The notes below the pieces were generated by a model. That model made no database searches and was not told the DNA's origin. It saw nothing but the letters and a program-made list of their open reading frames with translations. Position numbers and translations under genes: made by a program. This document shows, in pieces, positions 1-9,945 of a stretch of DNA of 64,000 nucleotides (positions are counted from its first letter, which is position 1; each line of letters begins with the position of its first letter). The stretch comes from Pisolithus tinctorius (taxonomy: Eukaryota; Basidiomycota; Agaricomycetes; Boletales; Pisolithaceae): positions 186,001 through 250,000 of the forward strand of contig JANFAH010000005.1 in NCBI GenBank assembly GCA_024663395.1, written 5' to 3'.

Positions 1-317
1 TCTAAATATTTTCTCAATATATCTACCTGCACCGGAGGCATGGGCAATTTTGGCACAGGCCGCGTGAATAGAGAGGTAAGTTGGGCTTGGAAGAGGAAGG
101 TTCTTCGGATCTGGGGTTGAGAACATCACATACTTCGGGTACCGGGAAATAAGCCAGTCACGAATTCCTTCGAGTTTATATGTGTTGGGTTCCTCCTATA
201 ATGCGAGGTCCTTGTTCAGATGCCGAAGACAAAAGGAGAGAAGATACGGTACAAACTGTTGCAGTGAACCAAATCCATAACCGATCAAAATGGATACGAA
301 GCGATTTTCCATTGTCA

Positions 318-1176
318 CTATGTTTTCCAGTCGATGTATATTGGGACCATTGAGCTCTTCCCGTAGTACCGAGTAACCAAAGCGGTCAAGGACCCCCCAA
401 ACGGAAGCAGCATACGTTGCCTAGAACTATGATCAACAACGAAGAACCCGGTTGGATAAGAAACCAACTTCGGTCGAGTCTGGTGTGATATTTGCTTTGG
501 TAAACTCTGGAAAGATGTGAACACACTGAGTGAACCCTCCCTCCGCTCCTTCACGCGTAATCTTCATTTCCATTTCTTCGCTGCACATGACGGCGTCCCA
601 ATCATACACCTTCGTAACAGGACACTGAAAGCTGTCTCTAACAAGAGCCTATTCGGACATATGTAAGACGCAACATGTCTAGATTTAAAGGTGATGATAC
701 AAACATATTTTTTAGCCGTTCGACGATCTCGAGGGGCCTCTTGCAGCATACACTCTATCAGCTTTGCGACATTATCAGATGGGTGTGGTGATAGGGGAGA
801 CGACGATGGCGGTGATTGTCCTTCGTTAGACTTGACTGAAGTCGTTAAGTATGCCACGAGTAAAAGCCACTGAGGACGTACACGATCGAATGAAGAAATC
901 ATAATAGAACACCCCTAACTGGAGTAGTTCGCGTGGCTGACCATTGGTTGTTACGATCTCCCTGACAAATGGTTTGATGTCGCGAGCGGGAAAATAATGA
1001 AAGAGATAGCCCAGGATTCTACAGTGAATTAAGTCCTTCTCCAAGTCTTTTCCCAAGTCAATCTCGTGTTGAATGCGCCATTCAAGGTCGCGGCACAAGT
1101 TGTAGCCGCTGGCGATCTCGTGATAGCGAGGATGGTCTCGTATCCTGAGTGGTAGCGCATCCTCGGGTGGAAGCAT
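318..1176 (-). pseudogene. Relic of basidiomycete HNH-endonuclease-family gene
   Basis: The strand reads as pieces of a lineage-specific fungal family with an HNH nuclease domain. The first piece (about 1176-830) has the family-type N-terminal helical region, with a stretch like RILGYLFHY followed by GVFYYDFFIR. The second piece (about 900-700) ends in a DRRTAKK-like segment that normally leads straight into the nuclease core. A third piece (about 395-300) reads, in another frame, as the C-terminal family motif REELNGPNIHRLENI. The core carrying the HNH residues between pieces two and three is missing or scrambled, and the pieces lie in different frames, so no intact product can be proposed. 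Family members occur in many copies in basidiomycete genomes and their function is unknown. It could in principle be a gene with several indel errors, but the missing core favours a true relic. Confidence 0.55.
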
Positions 1177-1689
1177 GATGCACTGAGTCTGGGTCTAGAA
1201 TCCATTAGTTATATGCACACTACTACTTGGCTGTCCACAAACCCAGTGTGCCGCAGCAGGGATCACCCGATTGGACCGGTCTGGCCACCTCCACAGGCCC
1301 CTATGGCGGACCTTGTTTCACTTCGTTGTGTAGTATATAGTCCCCTTGCGTATCGTTTACTTTCTCTAGCGTTAACCTCCTGTTATCAGGTATGCTTCCT
1401 GTCGTCAACTCTATCCTGTATCTTAGTCCTGTCATCAGCGTTAGGTTGACTATAATATCTCTATTTCTTTGCCAACGCACGTAGTCATAATGGATCATCA
1501 CATATCGGGGATGAGGAAATAGACTCCGCGAATATGCTATTTTTGTTCTCGCGACAACGAAAGGGTGATGCCAACAGATGGGTAATCATTTCCTCGACAT
1601 GACTTCAGAGGCTGATTGCGCGCGCACCACGAACTCCCAGCTCTATTGTGATAACAATTTTTAGTCAGTACTAGTGTATGTTGGGACCA

Positions 1690-1880
1690 CTAAGCTCTTG
1701 TAACGAGTAGCCAAAGCGGATCAGGTCTGAGTCCGATGTGATACTGGTAAACTCCCCGTAGAGTTCTTCTGGTCTTCCTAAAGATCACTTGCAGTGTTTC
1801 ATCGGTGTCGACGGCGTGCGCATCAAAGACCCCCGTGATGACACACCAGAAGCCATCCCTGAACGCTGACCAAGCAGCGC
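1690..1880 (-). pseudogene. Second HNH-family fragment, joined to an SDHA fragment
   Basis: On the minus strand a segment reads [20 protein letters not shown], which closely fits the start of the nuclease core of the same HNH family as the relic just to the left. About 100 bases further on, a different frame gives ELSGPNIH, the family's C-terminal motif, followed by a stop. The cysteine of the core is kept, but the central region with the His-Asn-His residues is absent. The reading frame runs upstream without a break into a piece of succinate dehydrogenase flavoprotein sequence, so the 126-codon open frame (1690-2070) is a chimera made by duplication and not a single gene. Confidence 0.55.
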
Positions 1881-1899
1881 CTCCCGAGTTTACAGATTC

Positions 1900-2085
1900 G
1901 TCTACACCACATGGACTTACGCCTAGTGCAGCATTGATACCGCCCTGCCAAATGATCGTCAATACCCGTCGTGCACGGCTAACTCCGGAACATACTTGAG
2001 CAGCTACGGTATGACTTCCAGTTGGGAAGAGTTTGGAGATGCACGCTGTGCTGAGGCCAGCCTCTGCCAAGTAGAAAGGAGTCGC
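1900..2085 (-). pseudogene. Duplicated SDHA exon-intron-exon fragment
   Basis: This piece is about 85 percent identical (by eye) to 35,460-35,660 of the complete SDHA gene in this window, in the same orientation. It covers the exon end with the FAD-binding SHTVAAQ motif, the whole short intron that follows, and the next exon start GGINAALG. Because the intron is kept, the copy came from genomic DNA and not from a reverse-transcribed mRNA. It has no start and no downstream exons, so it cannot make a dehydrogenase. It is fused in frame to the HNH fragment on its 3' side. Confidence 0.8.
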
Positions 2086-2164
2086 ACGGACCCATGATGC
2101 GAACGCTGCTCAACTCTGAGCGAGCCTAATAATCGATCCATTGGCGATGATCCGATTTGCTCTG

Positions 2165-3400
2165 TCTAATCAACGAGCTCTGTCTCAATTGGATCAGTTC
2201 TCATTTCTTAGCATACGAACGCTTAGGCTGATTGCGAAATCTTATGGCGGGCACTGTTACCGAGCAACCTGTATTGCGAAAATCAGATGTGTAGAGATGC
2301 TCTGCGGTTACATGATTGGACGCTTGCGTGTTCCCATCCTTTGTATGTCTTCCATTTGACCAAACGCCTTTATCGTGGCAACATCACCGTCCTTCCTTTC
2401 AAACAATGATGTCCGTTGGACCGGTGGGCCACGGCCCTATTCGACTTCGGCGTTTGCCCAATACCTGACAAGTCCGGAGTAAAACAATAAAGACAGGCAG
2501 ATAAAACAGTGAAAACAAAAACGTACACCATTTCCAACCTGTCGTAGTGAATTTCGGGGTATTTCTCCTCGATGATCTTCATAATCAGATTATAGATCAC
2601 CTGCATTTCCTGAGCCATGGACCGCTTCCACATGAAAGCGATCATATCTATACCTCGTATCCTGCCTCGTTTAGGTGCAACCCATCGTGAAGGAATTTTT
2701 CAAGCGCACTCTCGTCTCTTCCACTGGCATCCCACATTGCAGTCCATACGTTCGCAACAGGTATGGCAAGTGCAGTTCCTAGTTCATTCACCACCTCAGC
2801 GTAGGATTTGGTTGCGTCAAAGTTACGATCCTGTCTTTGATGAGAGTTTACCGGAGGCGGAGTGATGAGGATGATACGGGTACTGGATGAATAGTGTGGT
2901 GAGGTAGGGGACCTGACCATGTTGATGAGATGCTCAAGGTTCTCCCTGTACTGATCCCTCGGCACGTGCTGACGATTGGGGAAGGGTGCGGTATCGTTCG
3001 CGCCAAACCAAATGGTGAGCAGCTGTACTTTAGGAACATGAAGTTGCTGCATCGCGAAGATCTGCGCAGTACGCATCACTCCTGTAATTAAATGGATGCG
3101 ATATGCATTACCCACTTGTTTGAGTACGCCTATAACCTACTCTGTCTGGTAGCCGCTAAGCCCACGGTTTGTCACGTCCATCTTGCGGGCTTAGTTCTCT
3201 AGGCAGTGTTCGTCGTCGGTTCCTCATCAGGAGGTATGTTGATATGAAGATCGAGCCTTACCAGCCAGTCGCTGACCGAACCCGCCTGGTACCCAGCCCC
3301 ATTGAATGATCGAATCGCCGAAGAGCATGATAACATCGTATGTGTTAGCGGCCATGCCCGGTTACGGAGTAGTGCATTTGGGAGAGCGCAAAGTCGCTCC
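2165..3400. repeat. Left arm of large inverted repeat
   Basis: The reverse complement of this stretch matches 8,690-9,945 over its whole length, from the bases ahead of the esterase start codon, through the coding exons and introns, to about 250 bp past the stop codon. I judge the match at above 90 percent in the coding part and lower in the flanks. The arms are about 5.3 kb apart and enclose the chitinase gene and most of SEN34. Confidence 0.85.
2437..3355 (-). pseudogene. Decayed copy of IAH1-like esterase
   Basis: This is the left-arm copy of the GDSL/SGNH esterase gene found intact at 8,741-9,663. The start codon, the exon order and the intron positions are the same. It carries two nonsense changes in exon 2: the codon for Tyr in ENYARKMD has become TAA (3191-3193) and a second stop follows at 3137-3139. 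The catalytic block is also altered, reading GDSIIQW where the intact copy reads GDSITQG. The downstream exons (about 3050-2650 and 2600-2440), including the catalytic Asp/His region HDGLHLNEAGYEV, are still nearly identical to the intact copy, which suggests a recent duplication. A product restarted inside exon 3 would lack the nucleophile serine. I call it a pseudogene. Confidence 0.8.
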
Positions 3401-3509
3401 AGCCCGTGCTTTTTTCGACAACCGCGCTGGCATACACCTCCGCACGGCAAATCCCACCGGCCACGTAGCTACAGCTCGAACTGTAAATCGTATTCACAGC
3501 ACATATGTT

Positions 3510-3575
3510 TCTGTTCCGTGTGGTGCATTTGGCCTCTGCAGAGCTCCGGCGTGGTAAACAAGGTGCTGTAGTTCG
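3510..3575. repeat. Short direct repeat, copy 1
   Basis: This stretch resembles 7,218-7,280 in the same orientation. Both contain a TGGTGCATTT block and a longer shared run ending GGCGTGGTAAACAAGGTGC. Because the neighbouring repeat (3885-4150 against 6995-7210) is inverted, the two pieces cannot come from one simple inversion. I see no gene here. Confidence 0.6.
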
Positions 3576-3884
3576 TCGTTGACGTTGCTTTCTGGTCGGC
3601 GTACATACTTACTTTGTTATGTAATCCAAGGTGCTGAAACTCATTATCAACCTGTCACCAGCACACGTGTAATGACTGTTATTTATCAAGTTTCTCGGAA
3701 GAACGACCGACGAACTTCTAAGTTGCTCGATCGAGCACATGTCCAGCTATGCTATTACCTCTGTTGGCCAAGTCTCGTGCAGGTTCACAGCGGTCGGTAC
3801 GACATACCTATGTACGTCCTGGATTCCATTCTGTTGACGTGGCGACTCGTTCCGATGACAGAAACAAATATATGCGGCAACTCG

Positions 3885-4150
3885 GTGTATTATCCCGATA
3901 CGGCCAAAAAAACCCCGAGAAGACACTTCTTCGCGGCACTTATTTCTGCTGTGGTGATCCGCTGGCATAAGAAAAACATTTGTGTTTAGGTATTACACAA
4001 GAGGTACCTGTGCCCTGTTCATGACGTCCGCCTATCGTGGGGGATCTATAAGGTAGCACGCATGTGGGCGGCCCCTCTGTCCACCCCCACACGGACCGAT
4101 TCTGATTGCCCGGTATAGCTTTTTGATTTCTGGGCCCAAGTCGACGGTTC
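3885..4150. repeat. Inner inverted repeat, left copy
   Basis: The reverse complement of this segment matches about 6,990-7,210. Shared landmarks are the GGCCCAAGTCGACGGTTCC block at its right end and the block around the sequence for AALISAxVIRWH at its left end. Similarity is clearly lower than in the esterase arms. Both copies allow short open frames containing TVDLGP, but neither has a complete gene that I recognise. Together the two copies bracket the chitinase gene closely. Confidence 0.6.
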
Positions 4151-4547
4151 CAGTTGTCAGTCTTCCCTCGTGGAGATATCCAAAGATCGCGGCGTAACGT
4201 CTCATGACATCCATTTCCGGTCACGATGCAGTATGGGAATCCCAATGATGTTCCTCGGGTGACTGTGGACGCTGCCCCCAGCCTCATTCACATAATCACC
4301 TGTAAGATCGTGGTTACAGCTCTCAATTTTTCTCCTATTTCCTGCTTGGTGCATTGGTGATGACGGCGCTTTTGGTCGACTAAAGATGACGATGACCTGG
4401 CATCAGGCCCCACTGAAATGACTCTCGCTTACTATTTCCCATTTTTCACTTTGATTTTTAGCGTGTCACTGATATGCTTTTGAGGCCAGCTCATATTCTG
4501 CACTTTAACGAACTGCCCATCAAAAGCTTCCCGTATCTGCGCTGATG

Positions 4548-4554
4548 TATAAAA
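4548..4554 (+). promoter_or_regulatory. TATA box of chitinase gene
   Basis: TATAAAA lies 78 bases ahead of the proposed chitinase start codon, which is a usual distance for a fungal core promoter. It supports the choice of the ATG at 4632 over the later in-frame ATGs. Confidence 0.5.
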
Positions 4555-4631
4555 GTTGGAACTGTACTCGGCTTAGGCGAGTGAGATCCCCTGTCTACCA
4601 CTGGTCTCTTTGCTATTGTTACCTCTTCAAA

Positions 4632-6855
4632 ATGATGATCTCTTGGCTGTCTGCCCACAATTCACTTTCATTTCCGCTCTTCTCTCAAGATTCACCAACT
4701 TTTAGCATGCTACGCAACACTAATGTATGTCCTGAATCAGCTACCTGCCCTGTCCTGATGTGAAGTCCTCCAGCTTGCCGTGTATGTTTCCTGGAACTGT
4801 AACCAGCATCTGGTGAACCGATCCCCATTCCCTACCTCTCATCTTTTGTTTGTGGTGTATATAGATACTGGGGCCAGGATTCGTATGGCGTGGATAATCC
4901 ATCTGATACCACCAACTGGCAACAACCGATATCATATTATTGCAATGTGCGTGTTTCTTGGATATTTTCCATACGCATCTCGGGATGTAACCGCAGCCAT
5001 TTGGCAGGATGACACCATCGATACATTTCCCATTGCTTCTTTGAACGCGTTCTTCGCTACAGGAGGTCTTCCTTCCATCAACCTAGGGAACGTGTGTCTT
5101 TCTTCCCTCTGAGCATTTTGCAATTGTCTAACCCCAACTTCATGCTTCTGTTTGCGTTGTCCCCGCCTTGCAGTCATGTTCCAATTCCTCATTTCCCGGT
5201 ACATCGATGCTCAATTGTACCATTTTAGCCCCCGATATAGAAGCTTGTCAAGCTGCAGGAAAGATCGTTACGATTTCCCTAGGCGGAGAGGCTGGTTCGG
5301 TTGGGTTTTTGAATGATGCGGAGGCGCAAGTGTTTGCACAGACGATTTGGGATCTCTTTCTTGAGGGAAGTAGTCCTAATCGTCCGTTTGGTTCTGCGGT
5401 ATTGGATGGGTGAGGTTTCCTCTTTCCAAGGTCGGAAGGGTCGATCATAATGGTTCTTATTTGCATTCGCAATTTTCCAGAGTTGATCTCGATATTGAAG
5501 GTGGTAATCAGACCGGCTATGCGGCTTTCGTAACCGCACTCCGTGCACTGATGGCTAAGGGAAGCAAGCAGTACGTCCTCGCCTATTTGGCGCTTTTCTG
5601 GACTGCCGTCTCACGAAGCGCTCGAATTTTTGGTCAGGTACTATATCACTGCAGGTTGGTACCACACATCATTCCGCCGACTTGCATGGGAGACTCGGGC
5701 AAAGCTGATGTGTCACAAATAGCTCCACAGTGTCTCTACCCAGACGCCCACATTGGCACAATACTGAATGCTGTTGGATTTGATGCTGTCTATGTCCAAT
5801 TCTGTGCGGGTGTCTCTTGCGTTGTGCTCGTGCGTGCATTTTTGACGAGCATTGCGTTACTAGATAATAACTACTGCGGTCTCAGCAACTATAGCAACGT
5901 GAATGTGAGTGCATAGCGAAATGGGTAGCCAGTGTCTCATGCATACATGACGCGGCTGCATGGTATTCCCATTCCTTAGGCATGGGATTTTGGTACATGG
6001 TGCTTCCAACACTCCTAATTGATCGAATGGCTGCTAATGGATGAATGACTTGGACAGGGACAACTGGGCCAGAACAGTTTCTCCAAATCCCAACGCCAAA
6101 GTCTACATCGGTGCACCTGCATCCCCGTCTGCAGCTGAGTCAGGATACATTAACGCATCGACGTTTGCGACGATCATTCAGCAGACGCAGAGCCAATACT
6201 CGTCATTTGGAGGTGTGATGTTGTGGGATGCATCGCAAGCCTATGGTAAATGTTTCTTCCTGAAGGTGATGGTAGTGAATGATTCGAGTTGACGTGGATT
6301 TTTGTTGGGGTTAGCAAATTCGAGGTATGATCGGGCTGTGAAGAATGCGTTGACGGTTGGTGGGATTGTGGTTGCAACGTCAGCTAGTACTTCTACTGCT
6401 GCGACAACTACTACCGGTACGACGACTGCGACAACTACCGCGGCCACTACAGCGGCGAATGCCACAGCAACTGCAACTGGTACTAGTTGCTCCGGTATAT
6501 GCACATGGTCGAGTGCGATAGCAGTAAGTGTTCGCTCACCGACCTTTTCACCGCATCACGCTGACTCTATTCCTCTCATATCAATTCAGTACGTTGACGG
6601 AGACCAAGTGATTTACAAGTGAGTAGTGATTTCTGCCGACGAATCGGTTATATGTACAGATCGTACCTAATTGATCACCTAGCGGTCAACTTTGGACAGC
6701 AAAATGGTGGACGTACGATGATGTAGCCTGGAGGTGAGTCCAACGGCCACATTTCATTGACACGTTACTAACCGTGATACATTACTGCGCCGTACGCTTT
6801 GTCTTGTTATCTCATAGATTCAGCGGGTGTATGGACCGAAACCGCATCTTGTTAG
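4632..6855 (+). CDS. GH18 class III chitinase with CBM5/12 domain
   Basis: This enzyme hydrolyses beta-1,4 bonds in chitin and would be secreted, for wall remodelling or nutrition. The exons can be joined in one phase from 4632 to 6733: 4632-4724, 4774-4781, 4865-4946, 5008-5091, 5174-5409, 5481-5570, 5638-5654, 5723-5803, 5864-5904, 5980-5999, 6058-6245, 6315-6523, 6590-6618 and 6683-6733. Key motifs in order are LAVYWGQ at the barrel start, VTISLGGE, the catalytic DGVDLDIE (5401-5500, split by an intron, with the acid Glu present), VYVQFYNNYC and GGVMLWDASQAY. A Thr/Ala-rich linker follows, then a chitin-binding module (YVDGDQVIYNGQLWTAKWW). The final segment SAGVWTETASC with stop at 6853-6855 is out of phase by one base, so the last exon is interrupted. 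The N-terminus is moderately hydrophobic, not a textbook signal peptide. Confidence 0.88.
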
Positions 6856-6989
6856 GATCAACGACTACCACGGTCTCCATAGCCGAAGACCACGGATTGG
6901 ATCGTTGTAACGGGGATGATCGTGTTGACAATTGCGTTATAGCTGGATACACAAGGAGGTATGACGATCTGCCGTGGATGCGTGCGTTG

Positions 6990-7210
6990 ACGATGGAACC
7001 GTCGACTTAGGCCCACAAATCAAATGGCTATACCACATGCGTGCTACTTCACAAACCCCCCACGATCGGCGAACAGGGCACAAGTATCTCTTGTGTAGTA
7101 CCCAAACGCGGGTATTTTTCCCATGCCAGCGGATCACCGCAGCAGAAATAAGTGCTGCGAGGAAGCTTACTTCTCGGGTATTTTCTCGGCCTGTAATGGG
7201 ATGATACACG
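6990..7210. repeat. Inner inverted repeat, right copy
   Basis: This is the partner of 3885-4150 in opposite orientation and starts about 135 bases after the chitinase stop. It is followed at 7218-7280 by the direct-repeat block also found at 3510-3575. Confidence 0.6.
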
Positions 7211-7448
7211 GGGCATTTATTCTTATGGTGCATTTTGGCGTGTGCAGTGCTCTGGCGTGGTAAACAAGGTGCCTGTCGGCGGCGACGGACCTGTTCTAGT
7301 AGTACCTGTGATTCTTGCCTTGCCTATCTCCCTATAACTACTTCGTATACCCATGGTTCTTCTCCTCTCGTAACATTACTATCTCCTTATCAGCAACATG
7401 TAATGATAATGAGATACGCGGGACCGTGCCGCGAACTTTGCACGGTAA

Positions 7449-8606
7449 TCATCCGAATCTTGCCCATTCAATCGAATAAGATGTGACAATATCGTTATCT
7501 TCGTTCCACTCGCACAGAAGGTGAGATTTCTTGGTGCCAGTACCAAGTCGACCGTGAGCCACAATTTCCATTGGCCGTAGGGGCGTTCTGGGAGAGGCGA
7601 TAACGGAAGCCACGAAATGCGAGTGATAGCGCAGAGGATCACCTGAGTGGGAGGACATGAATATCTCGTGTTCTCCGGCGAATCACTGGGAGCTGTCCAG
7701 CGAGTAAGACCATGTGAAGCGAACGCACCGGGATATACCAAATAATCATCCACCAAATTTAGTCCCGATTCCCAAGTAATATCCCTTCCCTCGCAATTCA
7801 CGGAACACAGCGCACCGTGCACGCTCTTCGGGGGTACTTGGGTAGTCCCATATACCAGCTTCTCGTGCGGATGCGAGTGTAGTGAAGGAATGTGATGACT
7901 GCTGATACCAGTCAAGTTGGGACGAAGGCGCGGCGACATGCACCGTAAAGGTTGCGCCCGCTGTACTAGCTTTGGATGTGCCAGATGAATCTTGACTGCG
8001 TCGCGTGTCAGAGGCGGTGTTATCGCTATCGTGAGCCAACACGTTTCCTGCTGGTTCCGTAGAGGAAGAGGAAGAGTCATTCGGGAATGAAGCAACAAAT
8101 GCTTTTTTCCGTTCTCTTTCGTTTCGTTTTCGTATAGCTTGTTCCGTCATCGTCGAGTATTGGTGTTCCTTGGCCTCCTGTTCTTCCTCCGCTAAGGCGA
8201 GTTGGCGTTCGATGGCCTTTAATCTGGAATTGTCCCACTTGGCAAGGCGCGAGGGGCCTGGATCGTGATGAGCGTTTTTATCATCGACGAGACATGCGAG
8301 GCCTAAAAAATTAGTAGTTAAAATGCACCCACGAAACCACCAAAGCTTACCCTTCTCGACGAGGAAGACTGCTTCCTCTGGCATGAGCAACAGAGGCACT
8401 CCCAAAAAGACGTTCTGCTGGGACAGATGCGGGAGCGTTCCAGTCAGCATGCCACATATGCCATGGCGAGAACGCAGCTTGGCGACATCTGGAGAGAATA
8501 TTCAGATTTGTGAGTACCAAGGCTGTTTTGTCTAGTACTTGCCGTCTACGTCCCATACATAAGCTTTTTTATTCGACACTCGTAGCGGGATTGGTCCCTC
8601 CGCCAT
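7449..8606 (-). CDS. SEN34: tRNA-splicing endonuclease subunit Sen34
   Basis: Sen34 is one of the two catalytic subunits of the nuclear tRNA-splicing endonuclease; it cuts at the 3' splice site of tRNA introns. The start at 8606 gives MAEGPIPLRVSNKKAYVWD. Exons are about 8606-8543, 8488-8351, 8302-7743 and a last exon to 7449. Conserved parts are the N-terminal domain with LLLMPEEAVFL, a charged helical middle (AEEEQEAKEHQ) and the C-terminal nuclease domain, with YPSTPEERARCAVF, the catalytic Tyr region GYYLGIGTKFGG, the His in DPLRYHSHF, and the Lys in GTKKSHLL. The first intron appears to use a GC donor (GCAAGT at 8542). One extra base at about 7746-7754 puts a TGA right after KFGG, where the family continues DYLVYPGDP. 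The start lies 134 bp from the divergent IAH1 start. Two intron-bearing tRNA genes in this window would be substrates. Confidence 0.85.
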
Positions 8607-8740
8607 GCTACCAATAGTTGAGGACCGAGGTCTACGGATAATCCCATTTTTGGACGCTCGGGCGTTAGCTATTACATCAATCTACTAGGTAGGTCCATTC
8701 CTCCTTGCACTCTCCCGAACGTACCACTCCGTAGCCGGGC
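8607..8740. promoter_or_regulatory. Shared divergent promoter SEN34 / IAH1
   Basis: Only 134 bases separate the two divergent start codons, so both genes must share this region. The inverted-repeat boundary falls inside it, near 8690. The duplicated esterase copy at 3355 therefore kept only about the proximal 50 bases of this promoter. I see no clear TATA box. Confidence 0.6.
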
Positions 8741-9945
8741 ATGGCTGCGAACACACACGATGTTATCATGCTCTTTGGCGATTCGATCACCCAAGGGGGC
8801 TGGGTACCAGGCGGGTTCGGTCAGCGACTGGCTGGTAAGGTTCGATCTTCATATTAACTTACCTCCTGACGACGAACACTGTCTAGAGAACTACGCCCGC
8901 AAGATGGACGTGATAAACCGTGGGCTTAGCGGCTACCAGACAAAGTGGGCTATACCCATGTTCGAACAAGTGGGTAATGCATATCCCATCCATCTAATTA
9001 CAGGAGTGATGCGTAGTGCGCAGATCTTCGCGATGCAGCACCAGCAGCTTCATGTTCCTAAAGTACAGCTGCTCACCATTTGGTTTGGCGCGAACGATGC
9101 CGCACCCTTCCCCAATCGTCAGCACGTGCCGAGGGATCAGTACAGGGAGAATCTTGAGCATCTCGTCAACATGGTCCGGTCCCCTACTTCACCATACTAT
9201 TCACCCAGTACCCGCATCATTCTCATCACTCCGCCTCCGGTAAACTCTCATCAAAGACAGGATCGTAACTTTGACGCAACTAAATCCTACGCTGAGGTGG
9301 TGAATGAACTAGGAACTGCACTTGCCATACCTGTTGCGGACGTATGGACTGCAATGTGGGATGCCAGTGGAAGAGACGAGAGGGCGCTTGAAAAATTCCT
9401 TCACGATGGGTTGCACCTAAACGAGGCAGGATACGAGGTATAGATACGATCGCTTTCATGTGGAAGCGGTCAGTGGCTCAGGAGATGCAGGTGGTCTATA
9501 ACCTGATTATGAAGATCATCGAGGAGAAATACCCCGAAATTCATTACGACAAGTTGGAAATGGTTTTCCCACCGTACGTTTCCGTTTTCACTGTTTTATC
9601 TGCCTGTCTTTATTGTTTTACTCCGGACTTGTCAGGTATTGGGCAAACGTCGAAGTCGAATAGGGCCATGCCCCACCGGTCCAACGGAACACCATTTTTT
9701 GAAAGGAAGGACATAGATTTACGAGAACATGAGTAACATGGTGATGTTACCACGATAAGGGTGTTTGGTCAAATGGAAGACATACAAAGATGGGAACACG
9801 CAAGCGTCCGATCATGTAACCGCAGAGCATCTCTACACATCTGATTCTCGCAATACAAGTTGCTTGGTAACGGTAGATTGCGCAACCAGCCTAAGCGTTC
9901 GTATGATGAGAAATGAGAACTGATCCAATTGAGACAGAGCTCGTG
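8690..9945. repeat. Right arm of large inverted repeat
   Basis: This is the partner of 2165-3400. It holds the intact esterase gene and about 280 bp of downstream DNA, ending near the block that reads ctcaattggatcagttctca on the minus strand, also present at 2187-2206 on the plus strand. Confidence 0.85.
8741..9663 (+). CDS. IAH1: SGNH/GDSL esterase, isoamyl-acetate-hydrolysing type
   Basis: IAH1-type enzymes hydrolyse short acetate esters such as isoamyl acetate. The start ATG at 8741 gives MAANTHDVIMLFGDSITQGG, with the nucleophile Ser in GDSITQG. Exons are 8741-8834, 8887-8969, 9024-9436, about 9491-9570 and a short last exon ending at TAG 9661-9663. Block III (FGANDA) and the catalytic Asp-His block (FLHDGLHLNEAGYEV) are present, and the C-terminus reads KYPEIHYDKLEMVFPPYWAN. 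All five exons join in phase, so this copy looks functional, unlike the left-arm copy. No signal peptide is seen, in line with a cytosolic enzyme. It is divergent from SEN34. Confidence 0.9.
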
